Below, one piece after another: positions 1 to 11,394 of a DNA stretch of 64,000 nucleotides; the stretch's first letter is position 1; the number at the start of each line of letters is the position of its first letter. Under the pieces are notes generated by a model. The model saw only the letters and a program-made list of their open reading frames with translations. It searched no databases and was not told the DNA's origin. The DNA comes from Macrostomum hystrix (Eukaryota; Platyhelminthes; Macrostomidae), in contig CATNEN010000039.1 of NCBI GenBank assembly GCA_950097015.1, positions 11,006,001 to 11,070,000 of the forward strand, in the 5' to 3' direction. The translations under genes were made by a program, and so were the position numbers.

Positions 1-149
1 TGCATAACCGTAGCAATTGGAATAAATACGAGCCGTATTTACATATTTATAATTCGTTACTTTTCAGCTCGTTACACATGCCATCCGTGCTAAACGGTCC
101 CCTTTTTGCTCATTAAATCACTAAGGCCACCTCTCCACCCACTCCCCAG

Positions 150-3100
150 TTACCTGGCTCTGGTTTCAGACTTTAAAACTGTGGCAGCCAAGTTCCAGTC
201 ACGCGCCCAGTCGCTTATCGACTCATTGGATAAAGTGACTAAATCGCATTGCAACGAGCTGCGCGCCGTCTGGCGGGAGCAGGAGAGCCGGCTGGTGTCC
301 AAGCGTAGCCTCCACCGATTAGCCGCGTCCAAGGTGAATAGCTATCGAGAGCGCCTCGCCAGCATCATCTCCGGTGTTCAAGATGAAAACGGCGACGCCA
401 ATGATAATTTTAGCGACATTTTGGACCTCTTGGCACAGGCTTATAGAGTGAGTCTGAGGGTCTGTGGGACTCTAGATAGCGGAACATCTCATGCTGTGTG
501 ATCGATAATCATAATCGATATCATCATTATAAATACAAAAATTGTTCCGTTTGTGATATTTGGAAATCGAAATCCCGACCTTCCATGCGCGAGTCCGACG
601 CTAAAAAAACACGTCCATCTCGCCTCAATTCTAGTCGAAGCCGAAGCTGGACAGGGCCGGGCCGAACGAGCTGCCCATTCTGAGCGCCCAGGAGCCGCTG
701 CTGCTGCTGCAGCAGGCCGCGCCCAGCAACCTGGCTGAGCTGCTCGCCCAGCTGTCCAGCGCCTGCGACGCTGTGGAACTGGCGTTCAGCACTCCCTGCC
801 TGCTCCATCCAGTCAGCTCCGTCAGCCTGATGTCTCGCGGCTCCGCACTGCTTGCAGATCTGCCAGTCGACTCGCTGGCGCCTGGCTCTGTACGCACCTA
901 CCGCCTGCTGAATTCCCGGCTGAGCGGCTACGGCCTGTTCACCGCTGCGTTGGATTGCCAGCAGCGATCCACCCTGCTGCGTCACATGGCCACAGATGTC
1001 TCACTGCGGCTAGCCTCAGGCGAGTTTAGCCCGCCGCAGCCGGCCTTGACGCCGAGTGTCGGCGCGCCGGTTCTGGCCCGACATCTGGGCTTCTGGCGCC
1101 GCGGCCGTTTGGCCTATCAGAACGACTCGGGCTATCCTTCTGCTAGGCGGGACAACAGCGTCACCTACTGGGGCGTCCAATTCATCGACATGGCCTTTAT
1201 TGAACGCGTGGCTTCCAGCGATATCATTGTACTTGACAGGTGGGTGGATTACCACGAAGCCATTTTGCCGCCCGTTTTTATACCAGGGGGGTATTTTCCC
1301 CTTGAAATTTTTTTGGCTGTGCCCAATTTCTAACAGCGTTTGGTGGTGACTGATTGGTGGACAGACTAGGCAAGGGTGTACTTTGGTTGAGCTGGGCCTA
1401 ATATTAACGGCTTAGTGAAAGTAGAGAAATTCGCGTCAGGGTGTGGCCAAGTTCCACCAGTTGTAACCATTAAAAGTCCAGCAGTCCGTCTAGATAAAGG
1501 TAGGTGACCACCAAAGACGGAGATGATGCAGGCTTATTCGGGTGACATGCTGATACAAGATGATATCACTGTCCCAGATCCTCAGATTGAAGATGTCACT
1601 GTCCCAGATCCTCAGATTGATGGTGCTACTGTCCCAGATCCTCAGATTGAAGATGTCACTGTCCCAGATCCTCAGATTGGTGGTGCTACTGTCCCAGATC
1701 CTCAGATTGATGGTGCTACTGTCCCAGATCCTCAGATTGATGGTGCTACTGTCCCAGATCCTCAGGTTGATAGTGCTACTGTCCCAGATCCTCAGATTGA
1801 TGGTGCTACTGTCCCAGATCCTCAGATTGGTGGTGCTACTGTCCCAGATCCTCAGATTGATAGTGCTACTGTCCCAGATCCTCAGATTGATGGTGCTACT
1901 GTCCCAGATCCTCAGATTGATGGTGCTACTGTCCCAGATCCTCAGATTGATGGTGCTACTGTCCCAGATCCTCAGATTGATGGTGCTACTGTCCCAGATC
2001 CTCAGATTGATGGTGCTACTGTCCCAGATACTCAGATTAAAGATGAGATTGACTGCTGTAAATCTGCAGCTCGCCGGACGCCTACGGCCGATTTTCTGAC
2101 ATACCGCCGCTAGCGATTTTTGCCACATTGGCCGAGGAACCTATCGAGAAGAGCCTGTTCGATGATCCGGCTTGGCTAGAGCGCTACCTTGAATCTCGCG
2201 CCCCGGCAGACGGCCAAATCTCCGCTCACAATGCCGGAGCGTCAATTTCGAATTCTGACGAAATCGACGATGTGGCGAGAGGCCGGGCTGTTAGAATTCG
2301 AATACTGCGCCAGGCTGAGTCTCGCAACAAGTTGGTGCATGTTGTACACCTGTGGCCCTGCGGCATTGACGAGACCGATTCTAGCCAGGTGAGTGCTTCC
2401 GTTGCTTTATTACTAAATGCGATTTATATTTACTGCAGGTAGTTTCACATGACTACTAACACTCTTGTATAAGTAGTATGGCAAACTATAATAATCAATC
2501 GCTTACATTTTTACAGACTAATGCTTGCGCGGTGGAATTCTCTAGCGAGCTGGAGAACCAAAAAGTCAGGCAGTCAGTGGCTACTCGAGCCAGAACGCGT
2601 GACATCCGCCTTGGAGTTGATCCTAACATCAGCTGCGCCAGTTTTCTTTTTAACGGAGCTGATGGTTAGTTAAATACTGGACTACTTTGAACTGGATATT
2701 GTGTTGTGGACGATGACCAATCATCATATTAGGTTGTGGACAATAGCAGATAGAAGCATTGATTGTTTTTTTCGTTTTAGAGGGCAAATTACCGCAGGAA
2801 GACTTTAGAAGTCGACTGCTGGAGAAGCGGCAGCAGCAGTATGAGCAGCAGCACGAGCAGCAACATGAGCAGCAGCAGGAGCAGCAACATGAGCAGCAGC
2901 AGGAGCAGCAACATGAGCAGCAACATGAGCAGCAGCAAGAGCAGCAACATGAGCAGCAGCAGGAGCAGCAACATGAGCAGCAGCAGGAGCAGCAACATGA
3001 GCAGCAACATGAGCAGCAGCGGGAGCTGGAGCAGCAGCAGCACCACCACCAGGTGCCGCTGCAGCAGAGAGAGACAAACGGAATTTCACGTTATATTATC

Positions 3101-3919
3101 GAGCGTCATATTCCTGCCTCGCGCCAGCACCATCCTACGAGTACTGACAGGTGATTTCTTTCCTTTTGTAGGTCTCATAAGTTGGTTTGTCACAGAACGA
3201 GGGTAGTTCGCTGACAGACTCTCAGTAGGTCATTGGCAGACTCTCAGTAGGTCACTGGCAGACTCTCAGCAGGTCACTGACAGACTCTCAGTAGGTCTAC
3301 AATGGTCTACAAGGTCTCAGTAGGTTTACAAAGGTCTACAGGCCTACTGACCTACAATGATCAGTAGGTCATTGGCAGACTCTCAGTAGGTCACTGGCAG
3401 ACTCTCAGCAGGTCACTGACAGACTCTCAGCAGGTCACTGACAGACTCTCAGCAGGTCACTGACAGACTCTCAGCAGGTCACTGACAGACTGGGAGTGTA
3501 GTGAGAATAAAAATACACTGTAAAACTATTAAAATCACAGTTGTACTAACGACATCTACGTAGAATTATAATTATTTTGTTCACATATCTCCCCTTCGTC
3601 TCACCTTTTAGGCATTGTTTCCAATGTGGAGATCCGGGTCACATAAGAAGTCACTGTCCGCTTCGGTTAGTGTTCTTATTATTTTACGGCTGTATTCGCG
3701 CAAAAACGTTAAATTTAGCACACTAATTATATACTTTAACGAACAAAACGTTAACGCAGCGATCGCATCCTGGGCCCGAGACACTGTCCTGTAAGGCCGG
3801 ACGAAAACGATGATGACAGTGCTGCCAGATCAAAACGGTCGGGACGCAAAGGCGGCGGTGGTAATGGTGGCGGCGGCGCTAAGGGACCTAGATACGGAAG
3901 TCACGTACGCCGCAAATAG
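150..3919 (+). CDS. Tudor-domain, Q-rich, CCHC zinc-knuckle protein (5' end missing)
   Basis: Exons read as 150-447, 635-1239, 2070-2388, 2517-2664, 2781-3150, 3612-3665 and 3760-3919; all junction phases agree, and the TAG is at 3917-3919. Exon 1 encodes a helical, probably coiled-coil stretch. Exons 2-3 carry an extended Tudor fold: GFWRRGRLAYQ, then YWGVQFIDMAFIERV, then the typical SDIPPLAIFATLAEE strand. Exon 5 is a long Q/E/H tract. Exon 6 is a perfect CX2CX4HX4C knuckle (CFQCGDPGHIRSHC). Exon 7 is an Arg/Gly-rich basic tail. Tudor proteins of this kind usually act in germ granules and the piRNA pathway by binding methyl-arginine. Coiled coil followed by Tudor recalls RNF17/Qin, but no RING is visible and the upstream part lies outside the window. 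The usual DYGN cage motif reads DMAF. Family call is firm; the exact orthologue is unknown. Confidence 0.75.
1249..1558 (+). repeat. Interspersed repeat family C, copy 1
   Basis: About 310 bp in intron 2 of the Tudor gene, matching the reverse complement of 48574-48903 along its length. Shared blocks include GCCATTTTGCCGCCCGTTTT, GGTGGTGACTGATTGG and AGACGGAGATGATGCAGGC. No terminal inverted repeats or coding capacity seen; class unknown. Confidence 0.7.
1562..2043. repeat. 30-bp tandem array, about 16 units
   Basis: Units of the type GTCCCAGATCCTCAGATTGA plus 10 variable bases fill the rest of intron 2 of the Tudor gene. Because 30 is a multiple of 3, several frames stay open, but the flanking exons splice in phase without it, so it is intronic. 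Confidence 0.9.
3196..3492. repeat. 22-bp-type tandem array
   Basis: Repeats of GACAGACTCTCAGCAGGTCA type in the intron between the Q-rich exon and the zinc-knuckle exon, interrupted by a divergent stretch at about 3295-3365. Confidence 0.85.
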
Positions 3920-3971
3920 CCTAACATTTTACCCTTCAAAGTGAGAGAATGACAACAGTCCTTGAACTGAA

Positions 3972-4290
3972 ATCTTCAGGTCTCTTTCCCTGTTGTGTTA
4001 GTGAAATCTTCAGGTCTCTTTCCCTGTTGTGTTAGTGAAATCTTCAGGTCTCTTTCCCTGTTGTGTTAGTGAAATCTTCAGGTCTCTTTCCCTGTTGTGT
4101 TAGTGAAATCTTCAGGTCTCTTTCCCTGTCCTCAGAGTGTGATCTTCAGGTCTCTTTCCCTGTCCTCAGATTGTGATCTTCAGGTCTCTTTCCCTGTCCT
4201 CAGAGTGTGATCTTCAGGTCTCTTTCCCTGTCCTCAGAGTGTGATCTTCAGGTCTCTTTCCCTGTCCTGAGAGTGTGATCTTCAGGTGCC
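3972..4290. repeat. 34-bp tandem array downstream of the Tudor gene
   Basis: About nine 34-bp units sharing ATCTTCAGGTCTCTTTCCCT, in two variants (TGTTGTGTTAGTGAA and TCCTCAGAGTGTG tails), arranged as a block of one type followed by a block of the other. It starts about 55 bp after the stop codon, so it may be in the 3' UTR. Confidence 0.9.
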
Positions 4291-5357
4291 TATGCTGCTG
4301 TAAATGATTGTCCGCCCCCATAAAAAGCGTTAAAATGCGAACTAGGTGCTCAATGAGTTGATAACTAAATAATTGTGTTGTTTTTTATATCTTCCTGTCT
4401 GGAAAGTCTCGTGTATTTGATGTAGCAAAGAGCATAGTTTCATTAAGTAATTCTCTGATAATTCATTGGTCTACAAAAATGAGTGCGTTTATTAGCTGTG
4501 TGTTGCATTTTCCCATTTGCATTATTTTTTATGTATCTGTGCTAGTTTTTTGCGTTTTTACTCAAACCGCTCAGTGTTACTAGCTGCAGTTACTTTAAAT
4601 AAGCTAGTTTTTCTTTTGTTCTGTGTGCTCAATCTCTTTGTTTTAAAAACGTAAAATAAATTGTTTGTTTGTCTCGTTTAGGCAAATATTGATTTGTTTA
4701 GCGTTCTTTGTTTTTGATTTATGGCAGATCTGTCTCTAGGATATTTTCTTAATAAAATTCGGTAGAGCAACAAGTTATGCAACTATATCAAAAGAACAGC
4801 TTTGTATTTGCTTCCAATCAAAAGCTGTCACTATTTAAATCAGAAATTTCCTTTCTCAAGACAGAAGTCAGGACTCCAGCAAGTCTATATGTTCTTTTTC
4901 GCATTCTGTACTCACCAATTTGGGATGGGCCTACACCGCTTGCAGCATCGCAAATGCATTTTGTCTTTTTTGTCTGTCGATTGCCTAGCAGCTGAAAATG
5001 GAATTAACTTGATTCTCGAGCCAGTGTGGCTATCCATTTGGCTCAGGTTGCAGTCTGCAAGCGGCTTTCCTGTCGCCTTTCTCTGCGGCAAATATTTGAT
5101 TTTAGCTGAATGTTCTTGCAAAGCTTTTTTGACAACAGATACGCTAGTACGCATGGAAAATGTAGACTATATTAAACGACTGAGCGGTCCCACCAGCCAG
5201 CCAATCGGTTGATTTCATTGATCAAATATCCTTGCCCATCTATTTATTAGTGGCTTTCTTGTACTCATAGGGCCACCGTGTCATTGACTGACTGCCTTTA
5301 TATTGTCTGTGGGCACATTGGTCTGGTTGGACTTTCTTAGGCAGCCAGCCATTCAGC
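4291..5357. other. AT-rich intergenic stretch
   Basis: No convincing coding sequence. An AATAAA at 4655-4660 could end the Tudor transcript. The rest is the upstream region of the GPCR gene; no TATA box stands out. Confidence 0.5.
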
Positions 5358-6335
5358 ATGAGTAGCAGCTTGGATGTTAATGCTGTCGCTGTCGGTGGCA
5401 ACTCGTCAGCCTGTCCGCTGCAAAGAATCTTCGGCCTGCTGACTCGTCCAGACGCCACCTTCTTCGTACCCTACTCACTGCTGGCTCTGGCAGGCCTCGC
5501 TTTCAACTGTCTCCTCTTGCTGAGCGCCGTCAAACGGCCAGACAGTCTGTCTAAGCGGCGCACGTTTCGTCGCCTGCTGATAATCTTGGCGGGAACAGAT
5601 GCCGCGCTTTCGATTGTAGTGCTCGCCAATGTGGCCCTGTACATCCGGCATTACTTGAGTTCACTAAGTGCCGGGCAGCGCCTAACTTCGGCCAACTTTG
5701 AGCGGTTCCTAGTACCATACGTGCACTTCATTTGGCCTCGCGATGTCTTAGTAGCCAGCGAAATGATCTGCTCCATGCTCCTTTCTTTCGATCGCGCCGT
5801 TGCCGTTCTAGCGCCGACCCAAACTGGTCGATGGACTCCCCGGTTAGTCACCCTGCTAGCTGCCTGCCAGCCGCTCTGGCTGGCGCCGCTCTCCGGCGGT
5901 CTGTCGCTGGCGCAAGCATACTCCGAGTCGTGCATCGTCAAGCTAATGTTGGAGAGGGCCCTAAAGACTGTCAACGTGAGCGTAGTGGCATCTATCTTTG
6001 CTGTTTCCACTTTCTGCTATGTCGCTATTTTTGTTCGCATCTGTCGCTACAGAAAGATATCAAATCACGGCATGAATATGCACACTTTAAAGATCTCACT
6101 GATGTTACTAATGCTCACCGCCACTCAACTGATTGCTTTGGTGCCTTTCGCTCTGCATTATTTTGTAGAGAATCTGAACATTAGCTGCGGTCTTTTTCAC
6201 ACCTACCTGTTGGGCTGTGTTGTTAATCCGACTATCCTAATTGTCTTCAAGCCGGATGTGGCCAGTCAGGTGTGGTCCGTGATCAGCTGCCACGCCAGAG
6301 GCCCGAGAATTGCACCGAGTCAGGTATCGAACTAA
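5358..6335 (+). CDS. Orphan rhodopsin-like (class A) GPCR, intronless
   Basis: 325 residues from a true ATG. Seven hydrophobic segments lie at about 36-58, 72-97, 124-150, 162-182, 205-227, 245-268 and 278-298. TM3 ends in FDRAVAVL (DRY-like) and TM7 has NPTILIVF in place of NPxxY. An N-terminal NSS glycosylation site is at 15-17. The expected disulfide cysteine at the top of TM3 is not obvious (nearest is C138, deeper in the helix), while C192 sits in the second extracellular loop. Together with the short tail this marks a divergent receptor, probably for a peptide or small ligand; the ligand cannot be told. It is unspliced, unlike most neighbours. AATAAA-like signals follow at about 6405 and 6463. 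Confidence 0.85.
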   Translation: MSSSLDVNAVAVGGNSSACPLQRIFGLLTRPDATFFVPYSLLALAGLAFNCLLLLSAVKRPDSLSKRRTFRRLLIILAGTDAALSIVVLANVALYIRHYLSSLSAGQRLTSANFERFLVPYVHFIWPRDVLVASEMICSMLLSFDRAVAVLAPTQTGRWTPRLVTLLAACQPLWLAPLSGGLSLAQAYSESCIVKLMLERALKTVNVSVVASIFAVSTFCYVAIFVRICRYRKISNHGMNMHTLKISLMLLMLTATQLIALVPFALHYFVENLNISCGLFHTYLLGCVVNPTILIVFKPDVASQVWSVISCHARGPRIAPSQVSN

Positions 6336-8656
6336 CTAAATGCTGCTTAGATGTCTAGTTCGAGAACTCTCTTTTTTGCGTTTTCCTGCTCGAATATTGA
6401 GTTCATAATAAAAAACTATGAAAGAAACTTAATTTACGTATGAATTTATGCTGATGGGGTGAAATAAATAAATAATAATTTTACTGCTAAGCTAAAGCGT
6501 ATACTTATCCTTTATTTCTAAGCACTTTTGAAAGGCTCCACCTTGATTTCCTGACCGTCCGGGTTTACTAATGTCTATAGTCTTTGCACAAGACAGTGTA
6601 TGAGAGTCATGAAAGCAATCTTGATTACAATGCTGCTTAATAGGATAGCCTAAATGTCTATGGTCACGAGTGCGCTGCGCTAGACAAAGACCCTATACTA
6701 TCACAGCATCCTGACAGATCTGTTTTCAGGTGTCTATGGTGAACTGATATTTCGAGCTATAAATAGAATACTTGCTATGATGAAGGACATACTTAAGCGA
6801 GTGAATACTGATAGTAAATGACAGTGTTAGTGAGTGAGCAGTAGCGCTCACACCGAGTAGCACGACACTCCTATATCACGCACCCGGACGGCTAAAAAAT
6901 ATGACATTGCCATTCTAACTGTTCTACTCTAACTGTTCTATAGTAGCAGATAATGCCAATTTATCGATAACTTTTCTGATATGCTTTTTACTAACTAGAT
7001 TTTTGCCGATACTGCCGACTTTAAGCAACGCATTTCTCGAAAAAAATCTAATTACTGAACTTCAAATACTAGCGTACCAAAATGAGATAACAAAATATAA
7101 CAAAATCTGACTTAACAAGTACCAGCGACCCAAAGCCACAGAATTTATCTTGAGCTTGAGGTAAGTCCTGTGCCTTGTCGCTATTTATCTCAAATTGCAG
7201 CAACCGTTGCTAGATTTAGATAATATAAAATCGGTCCAGAAACTTTGCAGAAGTACACGCTTTCAGCCTGCCATGGTTCATAGAAAATGCATTTCTCTCT
7301 GCAATGGTTAACGAGTATATGCCGTGTGTGCCTACTATCCTTTCCGCAAAGTTGGGAATAGATTCGATTCCGCCTGGGGGTGTTGGAGCAGCCAGTTTAT
7401 TGAGTCTCCCTCCCTTTCTATAGATCTTATCCCGTTGCGATGGGGAGCGAATTCCCCGGTCGCGTGGATTTTCTACACGCTGACGGAGGCGGAACAGTCC
7501 CCCCCACCCGACCCGTATCTAAAGCTGTGCTCCAGCCTTCAGGTCTTTTTTTGAGAAATTGAGTTTCCATTACTTTCAACTTATTCGCCTGCCTTTCCTA
7601 TCCTTTCACTGCGGACTGGCATCCCTCGATTCCTAGCACGGCGGGCCGTGCTAAGAGGCTACCTGCCGTTGTAGATACCGCCATTATCCACCTCTCCGCC
7701 AACCTCCAACCAGCCGCCTCCCAATGGGAATCGCAGGGACAATTGAACGTTTGAGCAGGCTCAGCTGTCGAGATTAACAAGCGGCTAGCTAAATCTCGTT
7801 CTAGTTCTCTTCGTTGCCCACCCAGTCGTGGCCTGTGGGAGTTCACTCCACTGGTAGCCTCGTTCTACTCTCTCCCGTACCTACTCCAACCCCTCTGAGT
7901 CGTGCTTGCAGGGTATATGGACAGCCTGAGAGCCAGATATAGACATATCCATGTCGGTTCGGGTGCGCTGAGCCAGAGGATTTCTGGGCATTGCAGCGAG
8001 GTGAAGCTTCAGTCGCAACACGCCCCGACCCCGCCCCGGCTCCCAACTGGCAATTCCCTTGCGTTGATCCGACCGACTGGGGCGGGCCGGCGCCGGTGGG
8101 AAGAGAAAGAAGCGAGATGAAGCGAGAGACCGCGAGGAATTTGGGCGGGCAGGGGGGTAAGGAAAGCTGCTTGGGAAGCTACGCAGGGAGTTGGGAAGAA
8201 TTCATCTCAAATCCCTACGCTGACCGTCTAACCCTGAGAACCACGCAGCGCACCAGTGTCCGCCCCGCCCGACCCCCGCCCCAATTGATCGGCTCCCTTG
8301 TCGCGACTTCCCTGCTCCCCTCTCTCCCAGGCCCAGTTCCAGTCCTATTCCTAAGGCCCAGCAATCTTGCGGCCCGTTGTCAGCTCGCGCACGTACGCTA
8401 GGCCAGCTTGGGACAGCTCCCCTTCCCAGACCGCGGTCCCAGCCCGAAGACTCGGCCCCCAGTCTTCCAAGTGTACGCCGATTCCCCTCTGCTCTCCTTC
8501 GCCCCTCGCTAATCCCCAGGTCTCAGCATCCACCTCCCTCCGGTTCTGCCCAGTTCATCTTAAAACTCAGCATCGAAAGCCTGAGCTGAACTAGAAGTTG
8601 CCACTCGACTCCGATAAATTGTGATACATTTTTAGCCGTACGAAAATTCACCCGAG
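6336..8656. other. Intergenic region and probable promoter of the PKA-R gene
   Basis: 6336-7300 is AT-rich with no recognisable feature. From about 7340 to 8600 base composition becomes strongly GC-rich, with runs such as CGCCCCGCCCGACCC (GC-box like), consistent with a TATA-less promoter and 5' UTR for the gene starting at 8657. The small open frames here have no coding signature. Confidence 0.4.
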
Positions 8657-9865
8657 ATGAACTCCGCCACGAGCAGCGGCAAGCGCATGGTGCAGATCCC
8701 GCCGGGCTTCAAGGACCTCCTGCAGGAGTTTGCCGTAGCCGTGCTGCGCGAAGCGCCAGCTGATGTCATCGAATTCGCTGTCGACTATTTCACTAAACTG
8801 CGCGAAAGTCGCGAAGAAGTTGACAGAGAAAACAATGATGAAGACGAGCAAGAGGACGAGGAGAAGGCGGAGAACAACTCCAACGGTGGCGAGGGCGAAT
8901 CCGACGTCGACGAGGAGCCAATGCAGGCGCCTCCGCCTCGGCGCGGGCCTCGCCGCGTCGCTGTAGCTGGCGAGAGCTTCGACCCCGAGAAGGAGGACGA
9001 TGATGAGACTCCGATAGCCACCCACCCAAAGACGGTGGAGCAGCAGGTTCGCCTGGCGGAGGCCGTCAAGCACATTCTGCTGTTTCGCTGCCTGGACGAG
9101 GACCAGATGCGTGACGTCATCAACGCAATGTTCGAGAGGCGCTGCCAGCCTGGCGAAAAGATCATCACCCAGGGCGAGGATGGTGACAATTTCTACGTTA
9201 TCGAATCCGGCATCTACGACATCTACGTGCTGATCAACGGCCAGGACACCAAGGTGGGCCAGTACGACAACAAGGGCTCCTTCGGCGAGCTGGCACTGAT
9301 GTACAATGCGCCCAGAGCTGCCACAATCCAGTGCGCCTCGCCTGGCAGCATCTGGGCCATGGACCGGGACACTTTTCGCCGCCTGGTGCTTAAAAAGGCC
9401 TTCCAGAAGCGCGTCATGTACGAGAACCTCATCGACTCGGTGCCGTTGCTGAAGCAGCTGGCGCCCTATGAGCGCATGAGCATCGCCGACGCGCTGAAGT
9501 CCAAGATTTACGAGGACGGCGATCGGATCATAGTGCAGGGTGATCCTGGCAATGAGATGTACTTTATTGAAGACGGCGAGGTGCGCATCACGCGCAAGAC
9601 GCACGACGGCAGCGGCGAGGTTGAGCTGTCGCGCCTGCACAAGGGCGGCTACTTTGGCGAGTTGGCCCTGCTAACTAAGCAGCCCAGAGCGGCAAACGTC
9701 TACGCTTGCGGTGGGCGCTGTAAGGTGGCCGTGTTGGACGTTGGCTCGTTCGAGCGCCTGTTGGGACCCTGTCTGGACATAATGAGGCGCTCCATAGACA
9801 GCTACAAGCAGCAGTTGACGGCCATCTTTGGCAGCGCCGATGCGGTTCCTGACTTACGCGCGTGA
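8657..9865 (+). CDS. cAMP-dependent protein kinase regulatory subunit, type II-like, intronless
   Basis: 402 residues, the normal length for the family. Residues 12-50 are an RII-type dimerisation/docking helix pair ([13 protein letters not shown], then [12 protein letters not shown]), which binds AKAPs. An acidic linker follows, then the inhibitor site RRVAV at 99-103, then two cyclic-nucleotide domains. Phosphate-binding cassettes are [14 protein letters not shown] (209-222) and [14 protein letters not shown] (333-346), each with the Glu and Arg that hold cAMP. The protein binds and inhibits the catalytic subunit until cAMP arrives. Oddly for an RII-like chain, the position after RRV is Ala102, not Ser, so it would be a pseudosubstrate as in type I. 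The coding region has no intron. AATAAA is at 10270-10275. Confidence 0.95.
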   Translation: MNSATSSGKRMVQIPPGFKDLLQEFAVAVLREAPADVIEFAVDYFTKLRESREEVDRENNDEDEQEDEEKAENNSNGGEGESDVDEEPMQAPPPRRGPRRVAVAGESFDPEKEDDDETPIATHPKTVEQQVRLAEAVKHILLFRCLDEDQMRDVINAMFERRCQPGEKIITQGEDGDNFYVIESGIYDIYVLINGQDTKVGQYDNKGSFGELALMYNAPRAATIQCASPGSIWAMDRDTFRRLVLKKAFQKRVMYENLIDSVPLLKQLAPYERMSIADALKSKIYEDGDRIIVQGDPGNEMYFIEDGEVRITRKTHDGSGEVELSRLHKGGYFGELALLTKQPRAANVYACGGRCKVAVLDVGSFERLLGPCLDIMRRSIDSYKQQLTAIFGSADAVPDLRA

Positions 9866-10438
9866 AGCATCGCAATACAATGGCAAAGTTTCCACAGCTA
9901 GTTGAAATGTCTGACTTTGATGACCGGACGGCGTCACTTTGATTAAGACTGTGCTAGCTGCAGATTTTGTTTTCCGTTTAGTTTTGTGTTTCGTCTTCGT
10001 TTTTCCCTCAGTTTTTTTTAATAATCTTGGTAATCAATTGTATAATTTATGATTTTGGCTCGAGACTTCATCAAGGATTTCCCGAGTCCTGAATATCTCC
10101 CGAGAAAAATTAGATGCTCTATGATAGGAAAAGTTTTTTTTACTTATTTTAGCCTGCTTACTTTTAATTAAATAATCGTATTATTATAACTAAACTACGT
10201 GTTAGTATTTTTGTATCTTGTTATTTATCACAAAAAAGCTTTGCTTTGTTAAAATAATCAGTTGATTTCAATAAAAGTACGCATATAGCGATCCTACCAT
10301 GTCACATACAGTACCTACTTTTTATAATTGGATGAATTTCAATGTTTCAATAATCGACAGTTAGATAAAAACAATAACCTATATTCTGCTGCTGATATGA
10401 TCGACTCAACATTACAATGACACTATTTTCGTTCATTT

Positions 10439-10700
10439 ATGACGCAATCATTGCCGCAAATTGGCATCAATAATACTGATGACTTCAGATGCAATGAGTT
10501 TCTCATCAACCTAACCGACGCATCGATCGACCAATTGGCTTTGTTTTGTGGGCCTAAACTTTCTTTCGAGCGCGCTTCTCGACACAGCAGTGGACAGTCA
10601 GGAGAATGACTCGCTGAAGAATCTGGCGCACAATGACGCCGTGAAGTCTGGGCGAGGCGTGTTAATTATAAAGTGTCAGTCGCACTTGCGTTCCAGTCAC
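10439..10700 (+). pseudogene. Possible coding fragment broken by a frameshift
   Basis: An ATG at 10439 opens a 56-codon frame (TGA 10607-10609) with protein-like content (CNEFLINLTDASIDQLALF). At about 10545 the coding-like signal moves to the next frame (LSSALLDTAVDSQENDSLK and LAHNDAVKSGRG). No splice sites link the two. It may be a decayed gene piece, a sequence error, or chance. Function not recognised. Confidence 0.25.
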
Positions 10701-10871
10701 AGCCTCACAAACCTGGGGATGACTATGCTACATTATTTTTATTCGAATATTTTCTCTCGCTCCAGGGGCTAAGCTTGATTATACATCCGCATCTCGTAGA
10801 TATTGCTACAGCAATTGCTCACAAATCGGCTAAGTTAAAATATGACCGCAAATGACCAATTAAGTATATTC

Positions 10872-11130
10872 AAACTGAGGGGGTAACAATGGGATGACAT
10901 TCAAATTGAGGGGGTAACAGTGGGATAACATTCAAACTGAGGGATTTACGATGGGATAACATTCTTACTGGAGATAACAATGGGATAACATTCTTACTGG
11001 AGATTAACAATGGGATAACATTCGAACTGAAGATTAACGATAGGATAACATTCGAACTGAGGGATTAACAATGGGATAACATTCGAACTGAAGATTAACG
11101 ATGGGATAATATTCATACGGAGGGATTTAC
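10872..11130. repeat. 31-33-bp tandem array
   Basis: About eight units of the type GGGATAACATTCGAACTGAG plus a variable AGATTAACGAT part, between the PKA-R gene and the discoidin gene. 9866-10438 holds the PKA-R 3' UTR and AT-rich sequence with nothing else seen. Confidence 0.85.
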
Positions 11131-11394
11131 AATCGAATGCAGTAAAAAAAGAAATAAAAAGGGAATATTTTTTTCTTTCTTTAACAATAATCCACTGTCT
11201 GTAGTCACTGAGATGAGTGAGCATTTTAGAAGGGAAATTTGTGAGGATTTTTATATTGAATTTCATGCAGATATACTTCCGTTAGTTGTGACAGCCTGTC
11301 GTCAGTGCGGATATTTGTTTAAACTTTCTAAATTTATAACAAAACTTCAGGCTTTGTAGGCATTTGGTATCGGCCCATTTTGACCAAGCCGGGC

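Noticed and set aside
2128-2130. TTG as a start for the 2128 frame, and GTG for the 34040 and 49447 frames
   Set aside because: These are internal exon codons or upstream noise; splicing in phase or a nearby ATG explains the frames.
5358-9865. Functional GPCR-PKA-HCN cluster
   Set aside because: GPCR, PKA-R and HCN all touch cAMP signalling, but animal genes are rarely clustered by pathway and unrelated genes lie between; treated as coincidence.
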